64,000 nucleotides of DNA from Clostridiales bacterium (GCA_004556155.1 SFIM01000010.1:8379-72378); one strand, 5' to 3'. Counted from the first letter of the stretch, positions 33,610 through 42,727 are shown. Made by a program: numbers and translations. The notes: generated by a model not told the origin, from the letters alone.

Positions 33610-36600
33610 TTATTCCGTCTGCGTGCCGGCGGGCCGCTTAGCCGCGTCCATGGCCTTTTTCTGGGCGTTATAGCGCTCGCGCAGCTTGCCCAGCGCGTCG
33701 CAGGCGGCCTTGAGGGCGGCCTCGTCGTCCTGGCGGGAGGACAGCGGAATGAACATGCCCGGAATGCGCGCGGCGGAGAAGCGCACCGTACCGTCCTCGC
33801 CCATGGCGGCGCTCAGGGCGTTCAGATCGGGCAGATACCGCTCGTCAAAGCGCAGCAGCAGGCCCGTAGGCTGGCGCTGCGCCACGCCTACGCCAAAGGC
33901 TACGCACAGCGCGCGCAGATAAGCAACGTTGAGCAGCGTCAGCACGCTTTGCGGGATATCGCCAAAGCGATCCAGCAGCTCGTCGATGATATCCCCCATT
34001 TCCTCCTGCGTGCGCAGCATGGAAATGCGCTTGTAGATTTCCACGCGCTGGTTGCCGCCGCGCACATAGGCTTCGGGCAGATAGGCGTTCACCTTCAGAT
34101 CCACGCGCGGCTCCAGCTCGGCAGGCGCGCCCTGCTCGCCCTTGGCCTCGCGCACGGCCTCCTCAATCAGCTTGCAGTACATATCATAGCCCACTACGGA
34201 GATATGGCCGCTCTGCTCGGGGCCAAAGATATCGCCTGCGCCGCGGATCTCCAAATCGCGCATGGCAATGCGGAAGCCCGCGCCGAACTGCGTAAACTCC
34301 CGAATGGCGGCCAGGCGCTTTTCAGCCGTTTCGGACAGCGTTTTCTGCGGCTGCACGGTGAAATAGGCATAGGATACGCGGTTGGAACGCCCCACGCGGC
34401 CGCGCAGCTGATACAGCTGGGACAAGCCGAAGCGGTCGGCGTCATAGACGATCATGGTGTTGGCGCGCGGCACATCCAGGCCGTTTTCAATGATGGTGGA
34501 GCACAGCAGCACATCGTACTTGCCGGCGTAGAAATCCAGCATCACATCCTCCAGCGCGTGCTCCTGCATCTGTCCGTGGCCGATGGCGATGCGTGCCTCG
34601 GGCACCAGCTGGCGCAAGCAGCCCGCAAAGGCGTCGATGTTGGCCACGCGATTATAAAGGAAATAAACCTGACCGTCGCGGGCAATCTCGCGCAGGATGG
34701 CGTCGCGCACCAGGCTTTCGTTATAGTCCATCACATAGGTCTGCACGGGGATGCGCTCCTCGGGCGGGGTTTCCAGCAGGCTCATATCGCGCACGCCCAC
34801 CATGCTCATGTGCAGCGTGCGCGGGATGGGCGTGGCGCTGAGGGTGAGCACATCCACGCTCTTTTTCAGGTTTTTGATGCTCTCCTTGTGCGCTACGCCA
34901 AAGCGCTGCTCCTCGTCGATAATCAGCAGCCCCAGATCCTTAAACTGCACATCCTTGCTCAGCAGCCGGTGGGTGCCCACCAGGATATCGCACTTGCCCG
35001 AGGCGGCATGGCTGATGGCCTCGCGCTGCGCCTTGGGCGTGCGGAAGCGGCTGATCACATCGATATTGACCGGGAAATCATGGAAGCGCTTGAGGCATGT
35101 ATAATAGTGCTGCTGCGCCAGGATGGTAGTGGGCGCCAGCAGCGCTACCTGCTTGCCATCCTGCACCGCCTTGAAGGCCGCGCGCATGGCCACCTCGGTT
35201 TTGCCGTAGCCCACGTCGCCGCACAGCAGGCGATCCATGTTGCGGGTGGATTCCATATCGCGCTTGATATCAGCCACCGCGCGCGCCTGATCGGGGGTCA
35301 GCTCATAGGGAAATACCTCGTCAAACTGCTGCGTCCAGGCTGTATCGGGGGCAAAGGCATGGCCGGGCGTGGCCTCGCGCTGGGCATAGAGCTGCACCAG
35401 GTTAAAGGCCAGCTTTTTCAAGCCTGCCTTGACCTTGGCCTTCTGCTTCTGCCACTCGCCGCCCGAAAGGGAGTTGAGCGGCGGTTCGCCGTCGGTGGAG
35501 CCGATGTACTTCTGCACCCGGTCAAACTGATCGGTAGGCACATACAGCCGGTCGCTGCCTTTATATTGAATCAGCAGATAATCGCGCCACGCGCCCTCGC
35601 TTTGAATGCGCTTGACCCCCTGATAAACGCCCACGCCGTGCATCTCGTGCACCACGTAGTCGCCCTCTTTCAGGTCGGTAAAGGCCTCGATGCGCTGGCC
35701 GCTGCTCTTGCGGGTGCGGGTCTTTTTGTAGCCCGCGCCGTAAATATCGGTATCGCCGATCACATACAGCGCGCACTGCGGCCAGATAAAGCCGCGCGAC
35801 AGCGTCTGCGGGGCGATGTGAATGTGCCCGTCCATGCGCGCATCCACGCCGCGCAGGGTATCAAGCAGGCGCTCGCCGCGCGCCTCGCCGCCGGAAAGCA
35901 GGTAGATTTCGCCGTCCTCCTGCCGCCAATGCGCCAGATCGCCCGCCAGATCGCGCACGCTGCCGTGGTACTGCGGCGCGTCCAGGGCGGATATTCTGAC
36001 CGGCTTTCCCTGCTTGAAGCCCGCCAGCTCGCGCAGGAACTCCTGCATGGTCAGCATATCGCAGGCGTTCACTGCGTCCAGCGCCTCCTGCACGGTGCGC
36101 AGCGCACCCTCCTGCTCGGGCAGCGCCATTTCGCGCTCGATGGCCAAGGACAGGTCGGTCAGAAAGCCGCTGATGCAGTCGTCCATGCGCGTGCGGCAGC
36201 GGTCGGGCGTATCGATTAGGATAATGGGATTGTCCATATATTCCCACACGCCGCAGGTACGGGGCAGCAGGATATGCGCCAGCAGATCCATGCCGCGGCA
36301 CAGCCCGCCTGCCTCCAGCGTCTCCGCCTCGCGCAGGAAAGCGCGCAGGCCGTCGCGGGAGTCGTCGGGGTTTTCATCATAGGATAGCTTTTTTTGCGCG
36401 GGACGCTCGCGCAGACGGGTCAGCGCGCTTTCGGTCAGCAGCCGCAGCGTCGCGCCCGCGCGGGGACGGTCGGCGGCGGGCAGCAGATATTCGCCCGCCG
36501 GGGCGATGACGGCGCTGTCCAGGCGCTCCACGCTGCGCTGGCTCACGCAGTCAAAGGTGCGCATGCCGTCGATTTCATCATCAAAAAACTCAATGCGCAG

Positions 36601-37167
36601 CGCGTCGGTCTCACAGGGCGGATACACATCCACAATGGCGCCGCGCAGGGCGCACTGGCCTTTGCCCTCCACCATGTCCACGCGCTCGTAGCCCGCCTCA
36701 GCCAGGCGCGCCATCAAATCGGACGGCTGCATCTGATCGCCCGTATGCACGGTTACGGTCATGGCCCGCGCCACCTCAGGCGGGGTCATGCGCCACAGCA
36801 GCGCGTCCGCAGGCAGGCAGAGCACACGCATTTCGCCGCTTTGCAGGCGGCTCAGGGCGGTCAGACGCTGCCACTCGCCCTCGCGGCTGGATACGGCGCG
36901 GGCAAACTGCCTTTCGCGGGCAATCATCGTGCCCGCCCCCTGGGGCAGGTACTGGCCGATATCCTCCGCCGCGCGGGCGGCGTCGCGGTCGCCCGGCGCG
37001 ATATAGAGCACCTGACGGCCGGTTTTGAGCGCAATGGCGGCGGCCAGCGCGGCGCGCGCGCCCTCGCCGATTTCATAGGCGGCCGCGCCGGGCTGCTCCA
37101 GGAGCTGATCGCAGAGCTGCTGGAAAAGTGGGCTCTCCAGCAGCGGAGACAGGATAAAATCGGGCAT
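33610..37167 (-). CDS. mfd: Transcription-repair coupling factor Mfd
   Basis: The 1185-residue protein has all the expected modules: a UvrB-like N-terminal half (about 1-400), an RNA polymerase interaction domain (EGDYVVHEMHGVGVYQGVKRI, then YKGSDRLYVPTDQFDRVQKYIG), and a RecG-like translocase. The translocase shows LLCGDVGYGKTEVAMRAAFKAV (Walker A), IIDEEQRFGVAHKE (DEEQ box), ENGLDVPRANTMIVYDADRFGLSQLYQLRGRVGRS (motifs V-VI) and a C-terminal TRCF domain. It releases stalled polymerase and recruits UvrA. It is monocistronic, with its own strong promoter. Confidence 0.98.
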   Translation of the reverse strand: MPDFILSPLLESPLFQQLCDQLLEQPGAAAYEIGEGARAALAAAIALKTGRQVLYIAPGDRDAARAAEDIGQYLPQGAGTMIARERQFARAVSSREGEWQRLTALSRLQSGEMRVLCLPADALLWRMTPPEVARAMTVTVHTGDQMQPSDLMARLAEAGYERVDMVEGKGQCALRGAIVDVYPPCETDALRIEFFDDEIDGMRTFDCVSQRSVERLDSAVIAPAGEYLLPAADRPRAGATLRLLTESALTRLRERPAQKKLSYDENPDDSRDGLRAFLREAETLEAGGLCRGMDLLAHILLPRTCGVWEYMDNPIILIDTPDRCRTRMDDCISGFLTDLSLAIEREMALPEQEGALRTVQEALDAVNACDMLTMQEFLRELAGFKQGKPVRISALDAPQYHGSVRDLAGDLAHWRQEDGEIYLLSGGEARGERLLDTLRGVDARMDGHIHIAPQTLSRGFIWPQCALYVIGDTDIYGAGYKKTRTRKSSGQRIEAFTDLKEGDYVVHEMHGVGVYQGVKRIQSEGAWRDYLLIQYKGSDRLYVPTDQFDRVQKYIGSTDGEPPLNSLSGGEWQKQKAKVKAGLKKLAFNLVQLYAQREATPGHAFAPDTAWTQQFDEVFPYELTPDQARAVADIKRDMESTRNMDRLLCGDVGYGKTEVAMRAAFKAVQDGKQVALLAPTTILAQQHYYTCLKRFHDFPVNIDVISRFRTPKAQREAISHAASGKCDILVGTHRLLSKDVQFKDLGLLIIDEEQRFGVAHKESIKNLKKSVDVLTLSATPIPRTLHMSMVGVRDMSLLETPPEERIPVQTYVMDYNESLVRDAILREIARDGQVYFLYNRVANIDAFAGCLRQLVPEARIAIGHGQMQEHALEDVMLDFYAGKYDVLLCSTIIENGLDVPRANTMIVYDADRFGLSQLYQLRGRVGRSNRVSYAYFTVQPQKTLSETAEKRLAAIREFTQFGAGFRIAMRDLEIRGAGDIFGPEQSGHISVVGYDMYCKLIEEAVREAKGEQGAPAELEPRVDLKVNAYLPEAYVRGGNQRVEIYKRISMLRTQEEMGDIIDELLDRFGDIPQSVLTLLNVAYLRALCVAFGVGVAQRQPTGLLLRFDERYLPDLNALSAAMGEDGTVRFSAARIPGMFIPLSSRQDDEAALKAACDALGKLRERYNAQKKAMDAAKRPAGTQTE

Positions 37168-37236
37168 GACGGCCTCCTTTTTTAGTACGCAAAGACGCCC
37201 GCCCGGGGAAAGCCATACCCCGCGCAGGTAAGCAGC

Positions 37237-37265
37237 ATTATATCAGACGGGGGTTTTTCTGTCAA
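37237..37265 (-). promoter_or_regulatory. Promoter of mfd
   Basis: On the minus strand, TTGACA (37265-37260) and TATAAT (37242-37237) are separated by 17 bases, about 70 bases before the ATG. It is a full consensus sigma-A promoter, divergent from the promoter at 37365. Confidence 0.88.
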
Positions 37266-37364
37266 TCGGCTGCCAAAATTGAACATTTGCTGTTTTTCTT
37301 TCAAAAAGCATACTAAACCAGCATAAAAAGAGCCGAATATGTAACCGACAGATGTTAAAAAACA

Positions 37365-37393
37365 TTGACAAATTATAAAATTTCGGGTATTCT
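37365..37393 (+). promoter_or_regulatory. Promoter of the small secreted protein gene
   Basis: TTGACA (37365-37370) and TATTCT (37388-37393) are separated by 17 bases, with an A-rich run just upstream. Confidence 0.75.
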
Positions 37394-37443
37394 TGTAGCG
37401 AATCCAAAATATTTTTGATTCGTGAGATTTAGGGGGAATCGGT

Positions 37444-37803
37444 ATGAAAAAGTCCTTGCGCGTCCTCGCTGCCCTGTTGCTGATGATGATTCTGCTGTGC
37501 TCCACGGCCAGCGCCGCTGGCGTAAGCGAGGCCTGCCTGAATGAGCGCCAGGAGAACTATCTGCGCGTGCAGGCAAGGGTTTCCGCTGCCAACGCCAAAG
37601 TGCGCGCCCTGGTGCTGCACGCTCAGCTGACCCCTTATGACGATGTAGATTGGCTGCACGAGCAGGTGGAGCTTATAAACGCGCCTGTCATAGAATATGG
37701 AGCCAGCCTTGGCTTCGAAGTACGGTGCACCTACCGTTGGTACTGGATCGATGGCCGCTGGGTGGCTGTGGATCCGCTGAAGGTGATCAACGTTCTGCCG
37801 TAA
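37444..37803 (+). CDS. Small secreted protein of unknown function
   Basis: The 119-residue protein has an AGGGGGA ribosome site and a clear signal peptide (MKKSLRVLAALLLMMILLCSTASA). The mature 95 residues contain one pair of cysteines (EACLNERQ and VRCTYRW), a helical stretch (NERQENYLRVQARVSAANAKV) and an aromatic C-terminal segment YRWYWIDGRWVAVDPLKVI that reads like a small beta-meander. It has its own promoter and terminator, so it is a single-gene unit. No family is recognised. Export and a possible disulfide are all that can be said. Confidence 0.8.
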   Translation: MKKSLRVLAALLLMMILLCSTASAAGVSEACLNERQENYLRVQARVSAANAKVRALVLHAQLTPYDDVDWLHEQVELINAPVIEYGASLGFEVRCTYRWYWIDGRWVAVDPLKVINVLP

Positions 37804-37833
37804 GGTTGCGGCCGAGCCATTAAATGCAAAAGC

Positions 37834-37881
37834 AACGCCGCGCCGGGCACATCGTCCGGACGCGGCGTTATGCGTTTTTTT
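37834..37881 (+). terminator. Terminator after the small secreted protein gene
   Basis: AACGCCGCGCCGG pairs with CCGGACGCGGCGTT around an 8-base loop, followed by ATGCGTTTTTTTA. Confidence 0.9.
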
Positions 37882-37895
37882 AGGGGTGAAACAGG

Positions 37896-38825
37896 TTGGA
37901 GGGGCTTTTTACCCATCATGCGCAGGAGGACGCCCGCGGCAGCGTGAGCGGGCTGTCGCTGCTGGCCAAGAGCGGCGATATCGAAATCATGCGCCAAATG
38001 GTCACTGCCGGCGCGACGCTGTGGCTGTCGCCGGGCAGCGAGGAATACACATTTGAATTTTTCTTTGTGCAGCGCGGAAAGCTGGAAATCGCGCCCGAGG
38101 GCGACGATGTGGAAACGCTTGGCCCGGGCGACTGTTTTTATGTGCATGGGCTCAAGCAAAATGTGATGCTGCGCTGCGTGGAGGCGGCGGAGCTTTTATA
38201 TGTATCCAACTGTCCGGTATTTGACAGCGAGGCCTACTGGCAGCAGGAGCTGCAGGGTCTGCTGCGCCGCATTGACGAAAAGGATCACTATACCCAGCGC
38301 CACAGCCGCGCGGTGATGGAATACGCCCTGCAATTATACAAGGAGCTCAAGGATCACTGCCCCGGCCTGAAGCTGGAGGATTTCGTCATGGGCGCGCTGT
38401 TTCACGATGTTGGCAAGTGCAATGTGCCGGGCGATATCCTGCGCAAAAAGGCGCGGCTGACCGACGAGGAATACAAGCTGATTCAGCAGCATCCCCTCGA
38501 CAGCGCCCGGCTGCTGGAGCCCATCTACGGCCCGCGCATTGCCGAGCTTGCCTATTCGCATCACGAGCGCATGGACGGCCGCGGTTATCCGCGCGGGCTG
38601 AAGGGGAAAGAAATCCCCTTTGAGGCGCGCATTCTGGCCGTAGCGGACGCCTTTGACGCGATGACCAGCGACCGCGGCTATAACAGGGTAAAAACCTTTG
38701 AGGAAGCCGCGGTAGAGCTGCAAAGCCTACCTGAAGCCTATGATCCGCTGGTAACGGCCACCCTGGTGCGCCTGGTGCGCGAGGGGCGCATCGGCCCGCA
38801 GGCAGCCGCTAAAACGGCGGAATAA
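37896..38825 (+). CDS. HD-GYP phosphohydrolase with N-terminal cupin-like sensor
   Basis: The protein is 309 residues from a TTG start at 37896, with AGGGGTGA upstream. Residues 20-108 look like a cupin or cyclic-nucleotide-type beta barrel (FEFFFVQRGKLEIAPEGDDVETLGPGDCFYV). Residues 125-295 are an HD-GYP domain: RHSRAVMEYALQL, LFHDVGKCNVPGDIL (HD), then HHERMDGRGYPRGLKGKEIP, the extended GYP signature, and ILAVADAFDAMTSDRGY. Such domains hydrolyse cyclic di-GMP or other cyclic dinucleotides. No GGDEF protein is in the window. The start lies right after a terminator, so a promoter must sit close by. Confidence 0.88.
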   Translation: MEGLFTHHAQEDARGSVSGLSLLAKSGDIEIMRQMVTAGATLWLSPGSEEYTFEFFFVQRGKLEIAPEGDDVETLGPGDCFYVHGLKQNVMLRCVEAAELLYVSNCPVFDSEAYWQQELQGLLRRIDEKDHYTQRHSRAVMEYALQLYKELKDHCPGLKLEDFVMGALFHDVGKCNVPGDILRKKARLTDEEYKLIQQHPLDSARLLEPIYGPRIAELAYSHHERMDGRGYPRGLKGKEIPFEARILAVADAFDAMTSDRGYNRVKTFEEAAVELQSLPEAYDPLVTATLVRLVREGRIGPQAAAKTAE

Positions 38826-38858
38826 CAGCAGGGCTACGTTCAATAGGGAGTACCCGCT

Positions 38859-39764
38859 ATGCCAAAAGAAAACGATATATTGGAAACAACCCTGTCGCTT
38901 GCTGAAAGCAGCTATCCCGAAGCCTACCGATATTTGCTGGATGCGTATCAGGCAAATTCCAAGGCTTTCGGCCCACAGACCTTCTATTTTCTTGCCTGTC
39001 TGGCAGGCGGAGCCGGCATGCCGGAGCAAGCGCTCGCATGGCTGCGAAGCGCCATTACGGATCATGCCTGGTGGTACCGCCCGGAAGTATTGACAGACGA
39101 TGACCTTGCGCCGCTAAAGGCTCGCCCGGAGTTTCTCGCGTTAAAGTCCCTTTCAGATCAGCGCTATGCCGATGCTGTTTCCAGGTCTCAAGCGCTGTTC
39201 TCCTGGAAAGGGAAGCATGCCGACAGCCTGTTCCTGGCCGTTCATGGCAACACCCAAAATGGGCAGACCGCGCGGGCGGACTGGGAACCCATATTGGGCA
39301 AAAGCAATTCATGGCAGCTGGAAGCAATCCAAAGCGCCGAGCCCGACGGATACGGCACCTATCGCTGGCGCTATGACGGCGCTTCCTATGCGGCGGTAGC
39401 CCAGGCAATGGAAGCCATGCAGAGCCAAGGCTATCAAAGGATTGTGTGCGGCGGTTTTTCCGCCGGGTGCGATATGCTGCTGCGCTCGGTGCTGTTTACC
39501 GATGCGCGCTGCGATATGCTCATTCTGCAAAGCCCGTGGATTCCGCTGCTGCACGATCACGCGGCGGAGGTTGTCCAGGCCATCCGGCAAAAGCAGATCA
39601 GGCTCGCAATTCTCTGCGGCTCCGAGGATGAGGATTGTCTTCCCCTGGCGCGGCATCTGCATGCCGCAGCGGCGCAGGCAGGGCTTGATGAAACGCTTCA
39701 TATTCAAAAGGGCACGCGACATCAATTTCCCGCAAAGCCTTACGCATTGGCTGATTTATTGTAA
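38859..39764 (+). CDS. Alpha/beta hydrolase with helical N-terminal extension
   Basis: The 301-residue protein has about 90 N-terminal residues that are helical and TPR-like (FYFLACLAGGAGMPEQALAWLRSAI; PEFLALKSLSDQRYA). From residue 125 it is an alpha/beta hydrolase: LFLAVHGNTQNG (oxyanion strand), IVCGGFSAGCDMLLRSVL with the nucleophile elbow GFSAG, and a terminal GTRHQFPAKP with the probable catalytic His. Esterase or peptidase activity is likely; the substrate is unknown. It follows the HD-GYP gene by 33 bases on the same strand and is probably in one operon with it. Confidence 0.82.
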   Translation: MPKENDILETTLSLAESSYPEAYRYLLDAYQANSKAFGPQTFYFLACLAGGAGMPEQALAWLRSAITDHAWWYRPEVLTDDDLAPLKARPEFLALKSLSDQRYADAVSRSQALFSWKGKHADSLFLAVHGNTQNGQTARADWEPILGKSNSWQLEAIQSAEPDGYGTYRWRYDGASYAAVAQAMEAMQSQGYQRIVCGGFSAGCDMLLRSVLFTDARCDMLILQSPWIPLLHDHAAEVVQAIRQKQIRLAILCGSEDEDCLPLARHLHAAAAQAGLDETLHIQKGTRHQFPAKPYALADLL

Positions 39765-39781
39765 GTTTTCCGCATGATAAA

Positions 39782-39828
39782 ACGGGTCTGCTGCATGAAG
39801 GCAACCGCCTCTTTGCAGCAGACCCGTC
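39782..39828. terminator. Bidirectional terminator between the hydrolase and trpS
   Basis: ACGGGTCTGCTGCA pairs with TGCAGCAGACCCGT. CTTTC follows on the plus strand and TTTTATC on the minus strand, so the stem can end both convergent transcripts. Confidence 0.8.
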
Positions 39829-39847
39829 TTTCATTGTCCAATCGGCC

Positions 39848-40855
39848 TCAGCCCTGATACAGGCCAACCTTCTTGTATACCTTGCGCAGGGTCTTGAAGG
39901 CAATGGCGCTGGCACGCTCCGCGCCGTCCTTGAGCACATCGGCAATGTACGCCTTATCGGCCATGATGCGCTTATGCTCAGCCTGAATGGGCGCCAGCGT
40001 AGCGATGACGGCCTCGGCGGCCGCATCCTTGAGCGCGCCGTAGCCCTGACCGGCCAGATCCTGGCACACCTGCTCGGGCGTGCGGTTGCTCATGGCCGCG
40101 CAGATGGTGATCAGGTTGGTTACGCCGGGCTTGTTTTCCGCATCCACGCGGATCTCACCGTCGCTATCGGTGACGGCGCGGCGCAGCTTGCGGCGGATAT
40201 CGTCAGGCGTATCCATCACGGAGATGAAGGAATCGGGCTCGCCGGACTTGCTCATCTTGCTGGACGGATCGTTCAGGCTCATGATGCGCGCGGCGGCGGA
40301 CTTGCTGATGTAGGGTTCGGGGATGCGGAACACGTCGCCGTAAATGCTGTTAAAGCGGTTGGCGATATCGCGGCAGATTTCCAGATGCTGCTTCTGATCC
40401 GCGCCCACGGGCACCACGTCGGTCTGGTACAGCAGGATATCGGCGGCCATGAGCACCGGATAGGTAAACAGGCCGGCGTTGATGTTGTCCGCGTGCTTGG
40501 CAGCCTTATCCTTGAACTGCGTCATGCGGCTCAGCTCGCCCATATAAGTGAAGCAGTTAAGAATCCAGGCAAGCTCGGCGTGCATGGGCACATGACTTTG
40601 GGCGTAGATGATATTCTTCTTGGGATCCAGGCCGCAGGCAATATAGAGCGCGGCCAGCTCCGCCGTGCGGCGGCGCAGGGCGGCAGGCTCCTGCCGGACG
40701 GTCAGCGCATGCAGATCAGCCATGCAGAACAGGCAATCATAATCCTGCTCCAGCAGCTTAAAGTTGCGCAGCGCGCCGATATAGTTGCCAATGGTGAGCG
40801 TGCCGGAGGGCTGAACGGCCGAATACAGCACGGGCTTGCGGGATTCTTCAGGCAT
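39848..40855 (-). CDS. trpS: Tryptophanyl-tRNA synthetase
   Basis: The protein is 335 residues from ATG 40855 (MPEESRKPVLYSAVQPSGTLTIGNYIGAL); the long upstream extension has no family match. This is a class I synthetase with the HIGH-type motif as TIGN, FCMADLHALT, the tryptophan pocket VLMAADILLYQTDVVPVGADQ and the KMSKS loop. It charges tRNA(Trp). The 5' leader is only about 70 bases, so a T-box riboswitch is not present. Confidence 0.98.
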   Translation of the reverse strand: MPEESRKPVLYSAVQPSGTLTIGNYIGALRNFKLLEQDYDCLFCMADLHALTVRQEPAALRRRTAELAALYIACGLDPKKNIIYAQSHVPMHAELAWILNCFTYMGELSRMTQFKDKAAKHADNINAGLFTYPVLMAADILLYQTDVVPVGADQKQHLEICRDIANRFNSIYGDVFRIPEPYISKSAAARIMSLNDPSSKMSKSGEPDSFISVMDTPDDIRRKLRRAVTDSDGEIRVDAENKPGVTNLITICAAMSNRTPEQVCQDLAGQGYGALKDAAAEAVIATLAPIQAEHKRIMADKAYIADVLKDGAERASAIAFKTLRKVYKKVGLYQG

Positions 40856-40898
40856 GACACAGCACTTCTTTCGGTAATAAATTCGCCTTAATTGGAAT

Positions 40899-40927
40899 TG
40901 TGGGCGGCAATCAAATCGCCGCCCACA
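40899..40927 (-). promoter_or_regulatory. Hairpin at the 5' end of the trpS transcript
   Basis: TGTGGGCGGC pairs with GCCGCCCACA around a 9-base loop. It starts within a few bases of the predicted transcription start, a position typical of 5' mRNA-stabilising stems. It is too small for a T-box. Confidence 0.6.
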
Positions 40928-40930
40928 AAC

Positions 40931-40959
40931 AGTATAGCCTATTTTTTTCCGCGCGTCAA
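40931..40959 (-). promoter_or_regulatory. Promoter of trpS
   Basis: On the minus strand, TTGACG (40959-40954) and TATACT (40936-40931) are separated by 17 bases. The -35 box contains the TGA stop codon of the upstream secreted-protein gene. Confidence 0.8.
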
Positions 40960-41729
40960 CCGTTGCTCTGGCCGCTGACGACGAAGGAATTGCGCATGAA
41001 TTCGGCGTACAGGGTGAACTCCGCCTCGCGCTCGGCAGGATAGCTGAGGGTGAGGGAGTGGAAGCCATCCTCGCCCGCGCAGATGACCAGGTACATGCCT
41101 GCGGCCTGCGCAGTGGCCTGCGCCAGATCCTCGTTCACATCCACGATCATGCCTTCGCCGCCCAGGGACTTGGCATAGTCGGCCAGGGAGGTACCCTTGG
41201 CTTCCTCAAAGCGGTAGGTCACGGTAGCGACTACCTTGTCCTCTTCGCTGTAGCTGTAGTCCACGCCGTCGGCGGCGGGCACAAAGGTATCGGGCAGGCT
41301 TACTTCAAAGCCCTTTTCGGTGTTCACGGTGGTCTTCATGGCGGTGGCAGCATAGTAATCGCCCGCTTCCACGCTGACCAGCTCGTATTCGTTGCCGTTG
41401 CGCTTGACACACACGGTGGCGTCGCACAGCCAGGTCAGGGCGTTATCGGCCGCAAACTCGGGCAGGGAATCGCCGCCCTCCTCCAGGTACACATCGCATT
41501 CCAGCACATAGCAGCCGCCGTCCTCCACGCAGGAGTACACATAGGCGCCAACATAGGTATTGCTGTCGTACTGCAGGGGCAGCGCGTCGCGCACTACGCC
41601 GTCCAGCCAGGAGCGCATGGTGGCAAGCTCAGCCTCGCTGAGCACGCTGTCGCGCATCGCGCGCATGGGAGCGGCCATGGCGGCCACGGGCAGCATGAGG
41701 CACAGAAGCAAGCAGAGCAGTTTTTTCAT
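40956..41729 (-). CDS. Secreted protein of unknown function
   Basis: The protein is 257 residues from ATG 41729, with AAAGGAGAG before it. It carries a signal peptide (MKKLLCLLLCLMLPVAAMA). The mature domain of about 235 residues alternates strands and helices, with EVSLPDTFVPAADGVDYSYSEEDKVVATVTYRFEEAKGTSLADYA in the middle and AGMYLVICAGEDGFHSLTLSYPAEREAEFTLYAEFM near the end. That pattern resembles PsbP/DUF4367-like or Mog1/PsbP folds by feel only. No catalytic motif is recognised. It lies 16 bases after the flavoprotein gene and is probably co-transcribed with it. Confidence 0.75.
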   Translation of the reverse strand: MKKLLCLLLCLMLPVAAMAAPMRAMRDSVLSEAELATMRSWLDGVVRDALPLQYDSNTYVGAYVYSCVEDGGCYVLECDVYLEEGGDSLPEFAADNALTWLCDATVCVKRNGNEYELVSVEAGDYYAATAMKTTVNTEKGFEVSLPDTFVPAADGVDYSYSEEDKVVATVTYRFEEAKGTSLADYAKSLGGEGMIVDVNEDLAQATAQAAGMYLVICAGEDGFHSLTLSYPAEREAEFTLYAEFMRNSFVVSGQSNG

Positions 41730-41745
41730 TGGGATCTCTCCTTTT

Positions 41746-42567
41746 TTAATTAGTAGATTCGTGATTGATCGCGTCGCCCTGGTGCAGGAACCGCGCAATG
41801 CTCAGCGCGGCAGTGTTGCCCTGCCCCACGGCGCGGGCGGCCTGATAGGGCGCGCCGGTGATATCCCCCGCGGCGAAAACGCCGGGAATATTGGTTTGCA
41901 TGTCCGCGTCCACGCGGACGGCGCCGTCCGCGGTTTCCAGCGCGGGCAGCAGGGTAGTCAGCGCCACGGCGGGGCGCAGGATGAACACGCAGTCGTAGGC
42001 CGTATCGGAATCGGCGGTGGACAGAATCACCCGCTCCCCCTCGGCGCGCAGCGCACGGGGCGGCCGGGTCAGCACATCCACCTGGCAGATTCCCTGCAGG
42101 AAGCGCACATCCTCGTCAAAGCCCGCGCCCAGCACCACGGCCGCCACCGGGCGATCACGATAGAGCATGCCGTCGCAGGTGGCGCAGTAGCTCACGCCGC
42201 GCCCCACCAGCGCTTCCTCTCCGGGGATCAGGTTGACCCGCGCTACGCCCGAGGCCAGCAGCACCGCGTCGCAGGCGATCATATCCTCGCCCGCCAGCAC
42301 GGTAAAGCCGCGCCGGGTGCGCTGGATATAGCGCGCAACGCCGGGCCGCAGCGCCGCGCCCATCTCTTCCGCCTGGCGGCGGAAGGCGGAAAGCATCTCC
42401 CCGCCGCGCATTTGCGCAAGGCCGGGATAATTATCCACCCGCTTTGCGCGGCCCAGCGCGCCCTCGCCGCTGTAGAGGATGGTCACGTCTTCGCCGCGCA
42501 GTCGCAGCGTCATAGCCGCCGAACAGCCCGCCGGGCCGCCGCCGATAATGAGCACATGCTTCGCCAT
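41746..42567 (-). CDS. Thioredoxin reductase-like flavoprotein lacking the NADPH motif
   Basis: At 273 residues it is shorter than the usual 305-320 of TrxB. The FAD domain is complete (VLIIGGGPAGCSAAMTLRLRGEDV; IPGVFAAGDITGAPYQAARAVGQGNTAALS) and the redox disulfide is present as YCATCDG. The middle domain, however, reads VVLGAGFDEDVRFLQ where TrxB has the GGGxSAxE-type Rossmann motif, and no HRR basic cluster follows. Ferredoxin-dependent and related flavin-thioredoxin reductases of clostridia also lack these motifs, so ferredoxin or another flavin donor is a likely electron source. The thioredoxin partner is not in the window. Confidence 0.82.
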   Translation of the reverse strand: MAKHVLIIGGGPAGCSAAMTLRLRGEDVTILYSGEGALGRAKRVDNYPGLAQMRGGEMLSAFRRQAEEMGAALRPGVARYIQRTRRGFTVLAGEDMIACDAVLLASGVARVNLIPGEEALVGRGVSYCATCDGMLYRDRPVAAVVLGAGFDEDVRFLQGICQVDVLTRPPRALRAEGERVILSTADSDTAYDCVFILRPAVALTTLLPALETADGAVRVDADMQTNIPGVFAAGDITGAPYQAARAVGQGNTAALSIARFLHQGDAINHESTN

Positions 42568-42609
42568 GGCTTCCCTCCTTTACGGAATACGCATACTTGT
42601 TACGAAAAT

Positions 42610-42636
42610 ATTATACCACATTTTACGAAATTGCAA
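42610..42636 (-). promoter_or_regulatory. Probable extended -10 promoter of the flavoprotein gene
   Basis: On the minus strand, TGGTATAAT (TATAAT at 42615-42610) is an extended -10 element. The nearest -35, TTGCAA (42636-42631), is only 15 bases away. Confidence 0.55.
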
Positions 42637-42666
42637 CATATTCTTTTTGTAAATCCTTTGCGTTTC

Positions 42667-42695
42667 TTGAAAACATTGCGCAGCTTTGCTATAAT
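42667..42695 (+). promoter_or_regulatory. Promoter of truA
   Basis: TTGAAA (42667-42672) and TATAAT (42690-42695) are separated by 17 bases, 32 bases before the ATG. Confidence 0.85.
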
Positions 42696-42727
42696 GATGA
42701 AGCATTTTTTACAAAGAAGGTGTTCCC

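Noticed and set aside
33586..36219. 877-codon plus-strand frame over mfd
   Set aside because: It is fully antisense to mfd, shows no recognisable motif, and arises from the codon bias of mfd.
40856..40955. T-box riboswitch upstream of trpS
   Set aside because: The untranslated leader is only about 70 bases, the conserved T-box sequence is absent, and the single hairpin is too small.
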